From Mesobacillus maritimus (GTDB lineage: Bacteria; Bacillota; Bacilli; Bacillales; Cytobacillaceae), in contig NZ_JAMBNR010000016.1 of NCBI RefSeq assembly GCF_023715205.1, positions 61,632 through 125,631 on the forward strand: DNA of 64,000 nt, read 5' to 3'. Every line of letters begins with the position of its first letter. Position 1 is the stretch's first letter. The notes beneath the pieces are model-generated. The model was not told where the DNA came from, ran no database searches, and saw only the letters and a list, made by a program, of their open reading frames with translations. A program made the translations under genes and the position numbers. This document shows, piece after piece, positions 29,192-37,806 of the stretch.

Positions 29192-30436
29192 GTGCCAGAA
29201 ATCAAGGTTCCAGAATTAGCAGAGACAATTAGTGAGGGAACGATTGCCCAGTGGCTAAAAAAGCCAGGCGATCATGTAAACAAAGGGGAATATATTGTTG
29301 AACTTGAAACAGATAAAGTTAATGTAGAGATTATTTCCGAATATGAAGGAACTCTCACTGAGTTGAAAGCGGACGAAGGCGATACGGTAGAAGTAGGAGC
29401 TACGATTGCTGTTGTAAGTGAAGGTGGAGAGGCACCTGCAGCAAGTGAATCAAAGCAACAGCCTGAAGCTCAAGCAAATGAAGAAGTACAAGCTCAAGCA
29501 AATGAAGAAGTAACGAAAAAGAATGAAAGAATCATTGCGACACCGGCTGCTAGAAAGCTAGCTAGAGAAAAGGGCATTGATCTAAGCGATGTACCCGCAG
29601 TTGACCCATTAGGTAGGGTTCGTAAGCAAGATGTAAGTAACTTTGATTCTCACAAAGCACAACCACAAGCTACTTCTCAGGCTTCAACACCGGCGCCAGC
29701 ACCAAAAGCCCCAGCAACTGCTAAGGACGATGCTAAGCCTGTTGAGCGAGTTAGAATGTCACGCCGACGTCAAACAATCGCAAACCGTCTTGTTGAAGTA
29801 CAACAAACTGCTGCAATGCTAACGACGTTTAATGAAGTGGATATGTCAGCAGTTATGGAGTTAAGAAAGAAATGGAAGGATCGCTTCTTTGAGGAAAATG
29901 ATGTCCGTCTAGGCTTCATGTCTTTCTTTACAAAAGCGGTTGTCGCTGCATTAAAGAAAACGCCTTACTTAAATGCAGAAATTCAAGGAAATGAACTTCT
30001 TTTAAAGAAATATTATGATATTGGAGTAGCTGTTTCTACAGAAGAAGGTCTTGTTGTACCAGTTATTCGCGATGCAGATCGTAAGAACTTCGCTGAAATT
30101 GAAGGAAATCTTGTGGAGCTCGCTGTGAAGGCTAGAGACAACAAACTTTCTTTAAGTGATCTTCAAGGTGGAACATTTACTATTACAAATGGTGGTGTAT
30201 TTGGTTCCTTACTTTCGACTCCGATTTTAAACGGCCCACAAGTTGGGATTCTAGGAATGCACACAATCCAGCTTCGACCGGTTGCTGTTGATAAAGATCG
30301 GATTGAAAACCGCCCGATGATGTATATTGCCCTTTCATATGATCACCGCATTGTCGATGGAAAAGAAGCCGTTACCTTCCTTAAAAAAGTGAAGGAGCTA
30401 ATTGAAGATCCAGAATCACTATTGTTTGGTAGTTAA
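29192..30436 (+). CDS. odhB: Dihydrolipoyl succinyltransferase (E2 of 2-oxoglutarate dehydrogenase)
   Basis: 414 residues. The lipoyl domain (1-77) carries lipoylated K42 in ETDKVN; a flexible linker contains a duplicated [14 protein letters not shown] unit; the E1/E3-binding domain is about 113-148 ([18 protein letters not shown]); a Pro/Ala linker leads to the catalytic domain (about 185-414) with active-site His and Asp in [12 protein letters not shown]. It begins with GTG after AAAGGAGAGGACAACT. It forms the core of the complex with OdhA. Confidence 0.96.
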   Translation: MPEIKVPELAETISEGTIAQWLKKPGDHVNKGEYIVELETDKVNVEIISEYEGTLTELKADEGDTVEVGATIAVVSEGGEAPAASESKQQPEAQANEEVQAQANEEVTKKNERIIATPAARKLAREKGIDLSDVPAVDPLGRVRKQDVSNFDSHKAQPQATSQASTPAPAPKAPATAKDDAKPVERVRMSRRRQTIANRLVEVQQTAAMLTTFNEVDMSAVMELRKKWKDRFFEENDVRLGFMSFFTKAVVAALKKTPYLNAEIQGNELLLKKYYDIGVAVSTEEGLVVPVIRDADRKNFAEIEGNLVELAVKARDNKLSLSDLQGGTFTITNGGVFGSLLSTPILNGPQVGILGMHTIQLRPVAVDKDRIENRPMMYIALSYDHRIVDGKEAVTFLKKVKELIEDPESLLFGS

Positions 30437-30443
30437 ATAGCAA

Positions 30444-30482
30444 GAAAGCCCTAGAATGAAATAGCATTCTAGGGCTTTCCTG
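30444..30482 (+). terminator. Terminator of odhAB
   Basis: GAAAGCCCTAGAATG pairs with CATTCTAGGGCTTTC around AAATAG; followed by CTGTTTT. Confidence 0.85.
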
Positions 30483-30500
30483 TTTTGGAAAGAAACATCA

Positions 30501-30528
30501 AAAAATAAAAAAGCCGCATGCTGCGGCC
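30501..30528 (-). terminator. Terminator of the Sda-like gene
   Basis: On the minus strand GCCGCA-GCA-TGCGGC is followed by TTTTTTATTTTT. Confidence 0.85.
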
Positions 30529-30537
30529 TAGTCGTTA

Positions 30538-30672
30538 TTAACGTTGCTTAAAAGGTTTTAATCCTCGTCTGGTAATTTCATCTTTTAGAATTTTTGCCCA
30601 TTCCTTATCTTGTTCCGACTTCAAAGCATCACGATAGGAGACAACTAATTGCTCGTTACTCATAATTTTCAT
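30538..30672 (-). CDS. Sda-like small protein (sporulation kinase inhibitor family)
   Basis: A 44-residue protein. MSNEQLVVSYRDALKS, then WAKILKDEITRRGL, matches the two-helix hairpin pattern of Sda (LSDELLIESY..A ... EFIELLENEIKRR). B. subtilis Sda binds the sporulation kinase KinA and blocks phosphorelay entry when replication is disturbed. The start at ATG 30672 has GAGGAGGACGTCAA ahead of it; an internal Met (fourth residue) is an alternative start. Too short for usual ORF calling. The family match is from motif memory. Confidence 0.65.
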   Translation of the reverse strand: MKIMSNEQLVVSYRDALKSEQDKEWAKILKDEITRRGLKPFKQR

Positions 30673-31219
30673 TTGACGTCCTCCTCAGTAGAATGGTTGA
30701 ATTTTCTAAAAATATGAAGTTTTAATTTATTGTAAAGGTTTATGAAGGTTTTGAAAACCCCTTTTGATAAATTTTTGGTTCTTTTTTAGCTCTTTTCTCA
30801 AACCTTGTTGCTTTTAAGAATAAAAAATAAATGATTTTGCTATGACTTCATCCAAAGTAAGGGTAGAAAAGAAAAGAGCTTATTAACTAAAGAATATCAC
30901 AGAAAATGCTTATTTCGCGTTTAAATCAGCTTTAGGATTTTAATAACAATCTTTACGAAAACAGCTTTTTATAAAACTATTTCTGGGAATAAATAATAGG
31001 CAGATTAAATAAAGGAGTAGGGGAAACAAGTGTGTTACAGGAGTTCCCTATGGAAGTTTCATCGTAAGTGTAAGAGTATAGTAGTGTTTGCTAAATGTTC
31101 ACAGGAGATTTGAACGTTTTGTTACAAGTATAGGAAACTAGTCCTTTCCCCTCTATAATAAAAGTATAGCTAACTTAAATACATTAAAAAATAAATATGT
31201 TATAAATGGGGGGATTCGG
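30673..31219. other. Intergenic region holding one dispersed-repeat copy
   Basis: No gene is seen. It contains the repeat copy at 30777-30972, and further right an AT-rich stretch upstream of the small membrane protein gene. Confidence 0.5.
30777..30972 (+). repeat. Dispersed intergenic repeat, copy B
   Basis: About 195 bp. 5' block CTTTTCTCAAACCTTGTTGC, middle block GAAAAGAAAAGAGCTT, 3' block GCTTTAGGATTTTAATAACA then ATCTTTACGAAAACAGC. The 5' AGCTCTTTTCT is perfectly complementary to the middle AGAAAAGAGCT, so the element can fold. The closest relative is the inverted copy at 52303-52492. Confidence 0.75.
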
Positions 31220-31483
31220 ATGGTACGGTTGTTGATTGTAATGTTATTTCTATTCGGTCTCCTGTTGTTTGGGAAAGGAATGGAACTTTGGCTTGTACAG
31301 GGACAGGTAGGAGCGTTGGGAACGGATATTCATTTTCTCGGACTCAAAATGGTGGGACACGTATTAAAAGATGGGCTTTCTGTATACGCATTTGGTTTTA
31401 CTGTATCTGGACTTATTCCAATTTTAGTCGCAATTAATCTAATTATAAAACAAAAAATCGACAAAGATCGTCATATTGCCTAA
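31220..31483 (+). CDS. Small membrane protein, unknown function
   Basis: An 87-residue protein with two hydrophobic segments (about residues 3-24 and 55-78) and a basic C-terminus (KQKIDKDRHIA). The family is not recognised. GGGGGGATTCGG precedes the ATG, and a terminator follows directly, so it is likely a real monocistronic gene. Confidence 0.65.
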   Translation: MVRLLIVMLFLFGLLLFGKGMELWLVQGQVGALGTDIHFLGLKMVGHVLKDGLSVYAFGFTVSGLIPILVAINLIIKQKIDKDRHIA

Positions 31484-31512
31484 GGCTTGTGTTGTACACA
31501 GGCTTTTTTTGT
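31483..31512 (+). terminator. Terminator after the small membrane protein gene
   Basis: GGCTTGTGT pairs with ACACAGGCT, including G-U pairs, then TTTTTT. Confidence 0.8.
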
Positions 31513-31638
31513 CCCATAAAAAAAGAGGTACGTTACGAATCTCCTCATTTTTGAACGGTTTATGTTTAAAACAAGCAGCAAATGTGGTAAAGAAGGTTAG
31601 AAATACTTAAGGAAAAATAAAGGAAGAGGGATTGAAAA

Positions 31639-31848
31639 ATGAACCTTTTTACCGAAAATGGTCTTTATGAAATTGTTTATCAAGGCGCTCACTTTTCCTT
31701 TTTGCGTTTTATCCGAATGGACCAAATTTGCAATGTTTATTATGTAACGCTAAAAAATATACTCAATGGAGAAATGTATACCTTTGATTATGAAGGGATT
31801 ATTGGGATTCGAGAAATTAGTAACTCTATTCATTCTTATGCCAGTTAA
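31639..31848 (+). CDS. Small uncharacterised protein
   Basis: A 69-residue soluble protein rich in aromatic residues (FSFLRFIRMDQICNVYYVTL). No family recognised. AGGAAGAGGGATTGAAAA precedes the ATG. Predicted as a small beta-rich fold from the alternating pattern; this is inference. Confidence 0.6.
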   Translation: MNLFTENGLYEIVYQGAHFSFLRFIRMDQICNVYYVTLKNILNGEMYTFDYEGIIGIREISNSIHSYAS

Positions 31849-31920
31849 GGAAAATCATGTTGCGTTTATATAAGTTTCTTCTTTATACTATATGTTAACG
31901 AGTATAAAGGAGTGCTAAAA

Positions 31921-32127
31921 ATGATTCATTTAAATTGGCAAAATCGGTCAACCGTAAAAACGGTGAAATGTGTACACACAGATGCAAAAAAGTATATTGT
32001 AAATCGTGTTCTTACCCCAGGTAAAGAGTATGAAGTGAAGAATGAGACAGAAGAATTTTATTTCATTATTGATAACTCCGGAAAAGTTGGAGGATATTAT
32101 AAAGATTATTTTGCAGATGTGAATTAA
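31921..32127 (+). CDS. DUF6501 family protein
   Basis: 68 residues; MIHLNWQNRSTVKTVKCVHT then VLTPGKEYEVKNETEEFYFI and DNSGKVGGYYKDYF match the small Bacillaceae DUF6501 family from memory. Function unknown. A GTG-started longer frame at 31912 overlaps the AAAGGAG, so ATG 31921 (spacing 8) is used. Confidence 0.7.
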   Translation: MIHLNWQNRSTVKTVKCVHTDAKKYIVNRVLTPGKEYEVKNETEEFYFIIDNSGKVGGYYKDYFADVN

Positions 32128-32143
32128 TGGATGAGACCTACAT

Positions 32144-32176
32144 AAAAAGGGTTCCGCAAGTAGCGGAACCCTTTTT
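32144..32176. terminator. Bidirectional terminator
   Basis: AAAAAGGGTTCCGC pairs with GCGGAACCCTTTTT around AAGTA. It lies between the convergent DUF6501 and yidC2 genes. Confidence 0.92.
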
Positions 32177-32942
32177 ATCTATCATGTTCAGGTTTTATTT
32201 CATCCATTTGTGGTCGATATAATTTTTTCGCTATCAGGTTTTGAACGATCAGAAATAGACCACCAATTGACCAGTAGAGAGGAAGAGCTGCTGGGGCATT
32301 CAGTGAAACAAAAATGATCATAATTGGCGATAACAACCCGATCAGCTTGAATTGTTTCTGTTGCTCAGCAGTCATATTCAACTGTGATATTTTATATTGT
32401 AGCAAATATACTAGCCCTGCAATAGCTGTCATCCATAAATTGGACTGCCCGAGGTCAAACCAAAGGAAAGAATGGGTTGCAATCTCATGTGAATGGATAA
32501 TCGCATAATACAGTCCCATAAGAATCGGCATTTGTATCAAAAGTGGTAGGCAACCCATGTTTAATGGATTTATTCCATGTTTTTGATAGAGCTTAATCAT
32601 ATCTTGTTGGAGTTTTTGTTGTTCCTGGATATCCTGCGTTTCTTTTAGCTTCCTTTGAATCTCTTCTAAATCAGGTTTGACCATTTCCATTTTTTCTTTC
32701 ATTAGTTGCTGGTTCTTCGTTTGTTTTAGCATCGACGGCATTAAAACTAAGCGCACTAATAAGGTAATTAGAATGATCGAAAGTCCAAAATTTCCACCAG
32801 TTATTTCCGCAAAGAAATAGATAAGTTGTTCAAAAGGCTGAACAAGCGTATTTTGGAAAATGGAAGGTTCATTAGTTGATTGACAACCTGTTAACACTAA
32901 AAAGGGGAATGCCCCAAATAAAGAATAAATAACTTTTTTCAT
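32175..32942 (-). CDS. yidC2: Membrane protein insertase YidC (second copy type, YqjG-like)
   Basis: 255 residues. A lipoprotein signal peptide ends in the lipobox LTGC (Cys about residue 20), then the five-segment YidC/Oxa1 core: NFGLSIILITLLVRLVLMPS, the cytoplasmic coiled hairpin (KTKNQQLMKEKMEMVKPDLE and following), and PILMGLYYAI. The conserved TM1 Arg is in LLVRLVLMP. It inserts membrane proteins with or without SecYEG. It is not next to rnpA/jag, where the primary SpoIIIJ copy normally sits, so it is probably the inducible second insertase. Its start is masked by a hairpin and overlapped by the upstream ORF, as in mifM-yidC2. Confidence 0.92.
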   Translation of the reverse strand: MKKVIYSLFGAFPFLVLTGCQSTNEPSIFQNTLVQPFEQLIYFFAEITGGNFGLSIILITLLVRLVLMPSMLKQTKNQQLMKEKMEMVKPDLEEIQRKLKETQDIQEQQKLQQDMIKLYQKHGINPLNMGCLPLLIQMPILMGLYYAIIHSHEIATHSFLWFDLGQSNLWMTAIAGLVYLLQYKISQLNMTAEQQKQFKLIGLLSPIMIIFVSLNAPAALPLYWSIGGLFLIVQNLIAKKLYRPQMDEIKPEHDR

Positions 32943-33261
32943 TTTCTCCTCCTAAAATTTTGCTGTTAATATTGGGAGAAAATGAAGTAAGTTCTTCATC
33001 AGGAGACAGTTTTAGTCTAATTTTTTTTAAAAAGGTTAGGTGAAGAGAAGTGCTTAAATCGGATTTTTGTATATAGTCTAGGTCAGACTGTGAAAGTTGC
33101 AAAGGTAATTCTTTGGCCGTACTTTCTAATTCAGGCAGATAAAGGTCCAACAACCAAAAAATCTGTATAAATAAGGATACAAAAAAGGTGGCATATAAGG
33201 TATAAAAACTTGTATGTTCACAGGTTAGTATAAATAATTCAAAATCAAACAGATAAACCAC
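32872..33261 (-). CDS. MifM-like regulatory ORF upstream of yidC2
   Basis: A 129-codon frame with one N-terminal transmembrane segment (about residues 21-43, LYATFFVSLFIQIFWLLDLY) and a polar tail with the acidic cluster SPDEEL (86-91). It runs into the yidC2 start. In B. subtilis, MifM is a substrate-like nascent chain that stalls the ribosome near acidic residues (about 86-89) unless SpoIIIJ inserts it, and stalling opens the hairpin masking yidC2. Here the 5' arm of that hairpin is encoded by codons 93-96, exactly where a ribosome paused at 88-91 would open it. The start codon is uncertain (GTG at 33261, or CTG four codons in after GAGGTGG). Residues after ~96 may rarely be made. Confidence 0.6.
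   Translation of the reverse strand: MVYLFDFELFILTCEHTSFYTLYATFFVSLFIQIFWLLDLYLPELESTAKELPLQLSQSDLDYIQKSDLSTSLHLTFLKKIRLKLSPDEELTSFSPNINSKILGGENEKSYLFFIWGIPLFSVNRLSIN
32940..32984 (-). promoter_or_regulatory. Hairpin masking the yidC2 ribosome binding site
   Basis: On the minus strand CATTTTCTCC (32984-32975) is perfectly complementary to GGAGAAAATG (32949-32940), which includes part of the AGGAGG and the yidC2 start codon. The loop is 25 nt. A ribosome stalled in the upstream ORF would disrupt the 5' arm. Confidence 0.8.
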
Positions 33262-33370
33262 CTCAATCTATTACGATAATAGATAATACGGAAAACTATC
33301 AAAAAGGTTTCACGGTACAAAATTCACCTTATAATTGGAGTGCTAATCCCGGGTGCTAACTGTGTAATTA

Positions 33371-33407
33371 AAGACAGAAGCCGTTTGGAAGATGCGGCTT
33401 CTGTCTT
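33371..33407 (-). terminator. Terminator-like hairpin downstream of pflA
   Basis: A 13-bp perfect stem, AAGACAGAAGCCG and complement, with an 11-nt loop. The T-run is short on both sides; likely end of the pfl transcript. Confidence 0.7.
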
Positions 33408-33491
33408 GGTTTTATTATGAATAATTGATTGACGTCATTAGACCTTAGAACCAAGGATAGTTATAAAGCCCAATCGAAATTTGATAAAATT

Positions 33492-34253
33492 TTAACGTAT
33501 GCTAGTGGTTTCGTCCATATACTCTACTTTAGCGGTAAGTAATTTATATGCTTTTTCAACTAATTCCTCAGATGGTGGTTCAACTTCATGAAGTGGATAT
33601 TGTAGTCCAAGAGCCTCCCACTTGTACACTCCAAGCTTGTGGTAAGGGAGAATCTCGACCTTTTTTACGTTTTGCAGTGTACCAATAAAATGACCAAGAT
33701 TCACAAGATCTTCCTCAGAGTCTGTTCTTCCAGGGACAAGTACATGGCGGACCCAAACGGGAACTTTTTTCTCGGAAAGGTGGCGGGCAAATGACAGTAT
33801 ATGTTCATTGGTAAGGCCAGTTAGTTTTTTATGTTTTTCACGGTCAATATGTTTCAAGTCTAATAAGATTAAATCAGTGTAGGTTAATAACTCATTAAGT
33901 TGGTCCTGGAAATGAGTATTGGTAGAATAACAGCCTCCAGAGGAATCAATGGTTGTATGAATACCAAGTTTTTTACACTCTCTGAAAAGCTCAATTAAAA
34001 ACGGAATCTGTAAAAGTGGTTCACCACCACTAACCGTAATGCCGCCGCCTGATGCTTCAATAAAGGGGAGGTAGGATTTTAAATCATCGATGATTTCGGA
34101 AACAGACATCTGTTTACCTGTTCCAATCTCCCAGGTATCTGCATTGTGGCAAAACTGACAGCGGAGCAGGCATCCCTGAGTAAAAACAATGTAGCGAATG
34201 CCTGGTCCGTCTACTGTGCCTAATGTTTCAATAGAGTGAATGTTTCCGATCAT
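33492..34253 (-). CDS. pflA: Pyruvate formate-lyase activating enzyme
   Basis: A 253-residue radical SAM enzyme. The CxxxCxxC cluster is in GCLLRCQFCHNAD (about residues 29-41); SGGEPLLQ (about 80-87) is the SAM-binding GGE motif. It generates the glycyl radical on PflB from SAM. It lies directly downstream of pflB in the same orientation with 83 bp between them, the usual arrangement. Active only anaerobically. Confidence 0.95.
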   Translation of the reverse strand: MIGNIHSIETLGTVDGPGIRYIVFTQGCLLRCQFCHNADTWEIGTGKQMSVSEIIDDLKSYLPFIEASGGGITVSGGEPLLQIPFLIELFRECKKLGIHTTIDSSGGCYSTNTHFQDQLNELLTYTDLILLDLKHIDREKHKKLTGLTNEHILSFARHLSEKKVPVWVRHVLVPGRTDSEEDLVNLGHFIGTLQNVKKVEILPYHKLGVYKWEALGLQYPLHEVEPPSEELVEKAYKLLTAKVEYMDETTSIR

Positions 34254-34280
34254 GATGAATGACCCCTTTCGAACGGTTTA

Positions 34281-34311
34281 GGAGCCTTCCTGCAATAGAG
34301 GAAGGGACTCC
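34281..34311 (-). other. Intercistronic hairpin between pflB and pflA
   Basis: GGAGCCTTCCT and AGGAAGGGACTCC form a stable imperfect stem. On the coding (minus) strand there is no T-run after it, so it may act in mRNA processing or in setting the pflB:pflA ratio rather than in termination (inference). Confidence 0.55.
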
Positions 34312-34336
34312 GGTTGTTTTTTTAGTAATATAACAT

Positions 34337-36562
34337 TTACATGGTTTCGTGGAATGTACGATTAATGACATCAAGCTGTTGTTCACGTGTTAGCTTGATA
34401 AAGTTTACCGCGTATCCAGAAACACGAATCGTTAGCTGTGGATATTCTTCGGGATGCTCCATGGCATCTAATAGTGTTTCGCGATTAAAGACGTTTACAT
34501 TCAAATGATGGCCAGTTTTTGCAGCATAGCCGTCCAAAATAGCTACTAGATTGGTAATGCGACCATCCTCTTCTTTTCCTAGTGCTTTTGGTACAATTGA
34601 GAACGTATTTGAAATTCCATCTAAGGCATATTCGTAAGGAAGCTTGGCAACAGAAGAAAGGGAAGCAAGCGTACCTTTTGTATCACGTCCATGCATTGGA
34701 TTTGCACCAGGTGCGAACGGTTCACCAGCACGACGACCGTCTGGTGTATTACCAGTCTTTTTACCGTAAACAACATTTGATGTGATGGTTAGAATCGACA
34801 TCGTATGCAATGAGCCACGATAAGTTGGGTGTTTACGAAGCTTTTTCATAAAGTTTTGAACAAGCTCAATTGCAATAGAATCGACTCGGTCATCGTTGTT
34901 TCCGTATTTAGGGAAGTCACCTTCTGTTTCGAAGTCAACAGCAAGACCGTTTTCATCACGAATGACTTTTACTTTCGCGTACTTAATCGCACTAAGAGAG
35001 TCAGCAGCAACACTCAAGCCAGCAATTCCTGCAGCCATCGTACGTAAAATTTCAGTATCATGTAACGCCATTTCAATCCGCTCATAGCTATACTTATCGT
35101 GCATATAATGAATGATGTTTAAAGCGTTGATATACAAACCAGCTAGCCATTCCATCATGTTGTCAAATGCTTCCAATACTTCCTCGTAATCGAGCACATC
35201 AGAAGTAATTGGGCGGAATTTTGGTCCAACTTGAATGTTTAGCTTCTCGTCAACACCACCATTAATGGCATAGAGAAGAGCTTTTGCTAGGTTGGCCCGA
35301 GCGCCGAAAAATTGCATTTGTTTCCCAATTTCCATTGCAGATACGCAGCATGCGATTCCGTAATCATCACCATATTCTGGGCGCATAATGTCATCGTTTT
35401 CGTATTGAATAGAACTTGTTTTGATCGACATTTTTGCACAGTATTTCTTGAAGTTTTCTGGAAGCTGCGTAGACCATAAAACGGTTAAGTTTGGTTCTGG
35501 TGCTGGTCCAAGGTTATCTAGTGTGTGTAAGAAGCGGAAGCTATTCTTTGTTACAAGTGACCTTCCGTCTTGAGCCATCCCACCAATTGATTCTGTTACC
35601 CAAGTAGGGTCGCCACTAAATAATTCATTGTAATCTGGTGTTCTCGCAAATTTAACGAGGCGAAGTTTCATGACAAAATGGTCGACTAGTTCTTGTGCTT
35701 CTTGTTCAGTTAGGATGCTATTTGCAATATCACGTTCAATATAAATATCAAGGAAGGATGATACACGTCCAAGACTCATTGCAGCCCCGTTTTGTTCTTT
35801 AATGGCTGCTAAGTAAGCAAAGTATAGCCATTGGAACGCTTCTTTTGCGTTTGTTGCTGGTTTAGAAATATCAAAGCCATATCTTTCAGCCATTTGCTTT
35901 AATTCATTAAGAGCACGATATTGTTCGGAAATTTCTTCTCGCAGTCTAATTGTATCTTCGGTCATGATCTTACTTGTAGACTCATGGTCCTTTTTCTTTT
36001 GTTCCATTAAGAAGTCAACACCGTATAGTGCAACACGACGGTAATCACCAATAATACGGCCGCGGCCATAAGCATCAGGAAGACCTGTAATAATTCCTGC
36101 CTTACGAGCTAGGAGCATTTCTTTTGTATAAGCATCAAATACCCCTTGATTATGTGTTTTTCGAAAATCAGTAAAGATTCTTTCTACTTCCTCATTTAGT
36201 TGATATCCGTAGGATTCAAGAGCAGCTTTTGCCATTCGGATTCCACCAAAAGGTTGCATGGAGCGTTTAAAAGGTTCGTCTGTTTGTACACCTACAATGG
36301 TTTCTTTTTCTTTATCAAGGTAGCCAGGACCATGGGAAGTGATCGTTGAAACAACTTCAGTGTCCATATCAAGAACGCCGCCTTTATCACGTTCTTGTTT
36401 AGTTAGTTCCATCACTTGTTTCCAAAGATCGTTTGTTGCCTCTGTTGCAGGTGCAAGGAATTCGTCATTTCCAGTGTATTCTGTATAGTTTTTTAAGATA
36501 AAGTCACGAACATTGATTTCTTTCTGCCATTTCCCGTTTGCAAAACCTTTCCATTGTTCCAT
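34337..36562 (-). CDS. pflB: Formate C-acetyltransferase (pyruvate formate-lyase)
   Basis: 741 residues; converts pyruvate and CoA to acetyl-CoA and formate without oxygen. The catalytic cysteine pair is C405-C406 ([10 protein letters not shown]) and the radical glycine is G716 in RVSGYAVNF near the C-terminus. Both are intact and the length is normal. It precedes pflA. Formate would have no intact formate dehydrogenase gene in this window, only a remnant at 50.9 kb. AGAGGTGAACCTAA precedes the ATG. Confidence 0.96.
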   Translation of the reverse strand: MEQWKGFANGKWQKEINVRDFILKNYTEYTGNDEFLAPATEATNDLWKQVMELTKQERDKGGVLDMDTEVVSTITSHGPGYLDKEKETIVGVQTDEPFKRSMQPFGGIRMAKAALESYGYQLNEEVERIFTDFRKTHNQGVFDAYTKEMLLARKAGIITGLPDAYGRGRIIGDYRRVALYGVDFLMEQKKKDHESTSKIMTEDTIRLREEISEQYRALNELKQMAERYGFDISKPATNAKEAFQWLYFAYLAAIKEQNGAAMSLGRVSSFLDIYIERDIANSILTEQEAQELVDHFVMKLRLVKFARTPDYNELFSGDPTWVTESIGGMAQDGRSLVTKNSFRFLHTLDNLGPAPEPNLTVLWSTQLPENFKKYCAKMSIKTSSIQYENDDIMRPEYGDDYGIACCVSAMEIGKQMQFFGARANLAKALLYAINGGVDEKLNIQVGPKFRPITSDVLDYEEVLEAFDNMMEWLAGLYINALNIIHYMHDKYSYERIEMALHDTEILRTMAAGIAGLSVAADSLSAIKYAKVKVIRDENGLAVDFETEGDFPKYGNNDDRVDSIAIELVQNFMKKLRKHPTYRGSLHTMSILTITSNVVYGKKTGNTPDGRRAGEPFAPGANPMHGRDTKGTLASLSSVAKLPYEYALDGISNTFSIVPKALGKEEDGRITNLVAILDGYAAKTGHHLNVNVFNRETLLDAMEHPEEYPQLTIRVSGYAVNFIKLTREQQLDVINRTFHETM

Positions 36563-36615
36563 TTAGGTTCACCTCTAATAGTTCATTTAAAGTATATAAC
36601 AGTTACTACACTTAC

Positions 36616-36658
36616 ATCATACTACGGATGAAACAGTTTTAGTGTGACGAATTTGTGA
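36616..36658 (-). promoter_or_regulatory. pfl promoter with Fnr-like half-sites
   Basis: On the minus strand TATGAT (36621-36616) is a good -10 with no good -35. TCACA-N6-TCACA (36658-36643) is centred about 41.5 bp upstream of the expected start, the classic activator position for Fnr. The right half fits the Fnr consensus TGTGA-N6-TCACA; the left half is in the opposite sense, so the match is only partial. Confidence 0.4.
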
Positions 36659-37001
36659 AATAGTGAGCAACATTACAAAATGGTGTTTCCGTTTTGTTGG
36701 GAATCACCCAAAATAAGAACTGTACTATAATTGTTTATGGATGATATTTATCTGTCCTATGGAAGAAGGAGAGATAAATTAACCTACTGAGGAAAGTATA
36801 ACAAACAAGGTTCGCACTATGTTTAGTTGGTTATGAACCTTTTGTGACTAGATAAAAAAAGAGGATGTGGAGAGGTTTAATTAAAATTCTAAACGAATTA
36901 TGGAAGTGATTTTTGAACATTATACGCTATTGCTTTCTCATAAACATAAATCCTATTAAATTGACAATATGGGCTATCATTTACAGCAAGAAAGTTAAAC
37001 A

Positions 37002-37036
37002 TCAAAAAACAGGAGTTTACCTCCTGTTTTTTTGAT
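37002..37036 (-). terminator. Terminator of the cupredoxin gene
   Basis: AACAGGAG pairs with CTCCTGTT around GTAAA or TTTAC, flanked by A and T runs on both sides. Confidence 0.88.
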
Positions 37037-37046
37037 GTTGTGAATT

Positions 37047-37499
37047 TTAATCTACTACAATATAGGCAATCATTGGTCCATTATTGTCTTTATCCTGATG
37101 TATTTGACAAACTAGACGATAAACGCCATCTTTGTTAAATTCCAAAGGTACAGTGGTTTCTTCCCCTTTTTTTACGGTTCCTTTTATATTTGTTCCTTCA
37201 ATTTCAAAAGGGTGCTCCATTCCATTAATTCCATAAATCTTAAGAGCCACTTTTTCTCCTTTTTCAAGAAAAATCACTCCTGGGTCCCAACGATAGGATT
37301 CGATTTCTTTACCAGAGTCCGTTACAGTTTTAAACTCACCGGTAACAAGGTGGATCTCTCTCTCTGTTTTCCCTTCGTCAAGGGTTGAAACCGTCTCTGC
37401 TTCAGGTGTTTGGAAATACCATAAGGAAGCACTAACAGCTACCACTGCAAGGATGATTGCTAATAATAAATATTGCCGTTTTATAATGTAAAAACGCAT
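37047..37499 (-). CDS. Membrane-anchored cupredoxin-domain protein
   Basis: 150 residues: one N-terminal membrane anchor (about 9-28), then a cupredoxin fold outside the membrane. The expected type-1 copper ligands are visible in order H96 (MEHPF), C131, H134 and M143 (CQIHQDKDNNGPM). It may carry electrons or copper at the cell surface; no oxidase subunit gene is adjacent. A longer frame adds 15 residues, but AAAAAAGGAGGGAAACCA fixes the ATG at 37499. Confidence 0.8.
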   Translation of the reverse strand: MRFYIIKRQYLLLAIILAVVAVSASLWYFQTPEAETVSTLDEGKTEREIHLVTGEFKTVTDSGKEIESYRWDPGVIFLEKGEKVALKIYGINGMEHPFEIEGTNIKGTVKKGEETTVPLEFNKDGVYRLVCQIHQDKDNNGPMIAYIVVD

Positions 37500-37672
37500 T
37501 GGTTTCCCTCCTTTTTTTACTTGTCCTAGTTTCATCATATGCACAAGCTTATAGGAAACTTGTCTATTATTTTTAAAAAGATGAACTAAATCGTAAGAAT
37601 GTGGAAGGGGAGTAGTTCTTGTGCCTCAAAATACGTAAAAGGTAAAAGGAGAGGAAATAGAGCTGATAATAG

Positions 37673-37703
37673 AAAAAGACGTGATCTCAATTCACGTCTT
37701 TAT
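37673..37703. terminator. Terminator downstream of modAB
   Basis: AAAGACGTGA pairs with TCACGTCTTT around TCTCAAT, flanked by A/T runs. It lies about 105 bp past modB. Confidence 0.8.
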
Positions 37704-37806
37704 AGAGGTTCTTTCTCTCAATTTATTCAAGAAGGGACAATACGTAGTTGTTAAAATCAAATACAATATTAACACTAATTAAATACCGTAGATAGTATTT
37801 CTTATT

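Larger units (their letters stand above)
36563..37046. other. pfl upstream region
   Basis: No gene seen. It holds the pfl promoter and Fnr-like half-sites (36616-36658) and, at the right edge, the terminator of the cupredoxin gene. The middle is AT-rich without recognisable elements. Confidence 0.5.
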
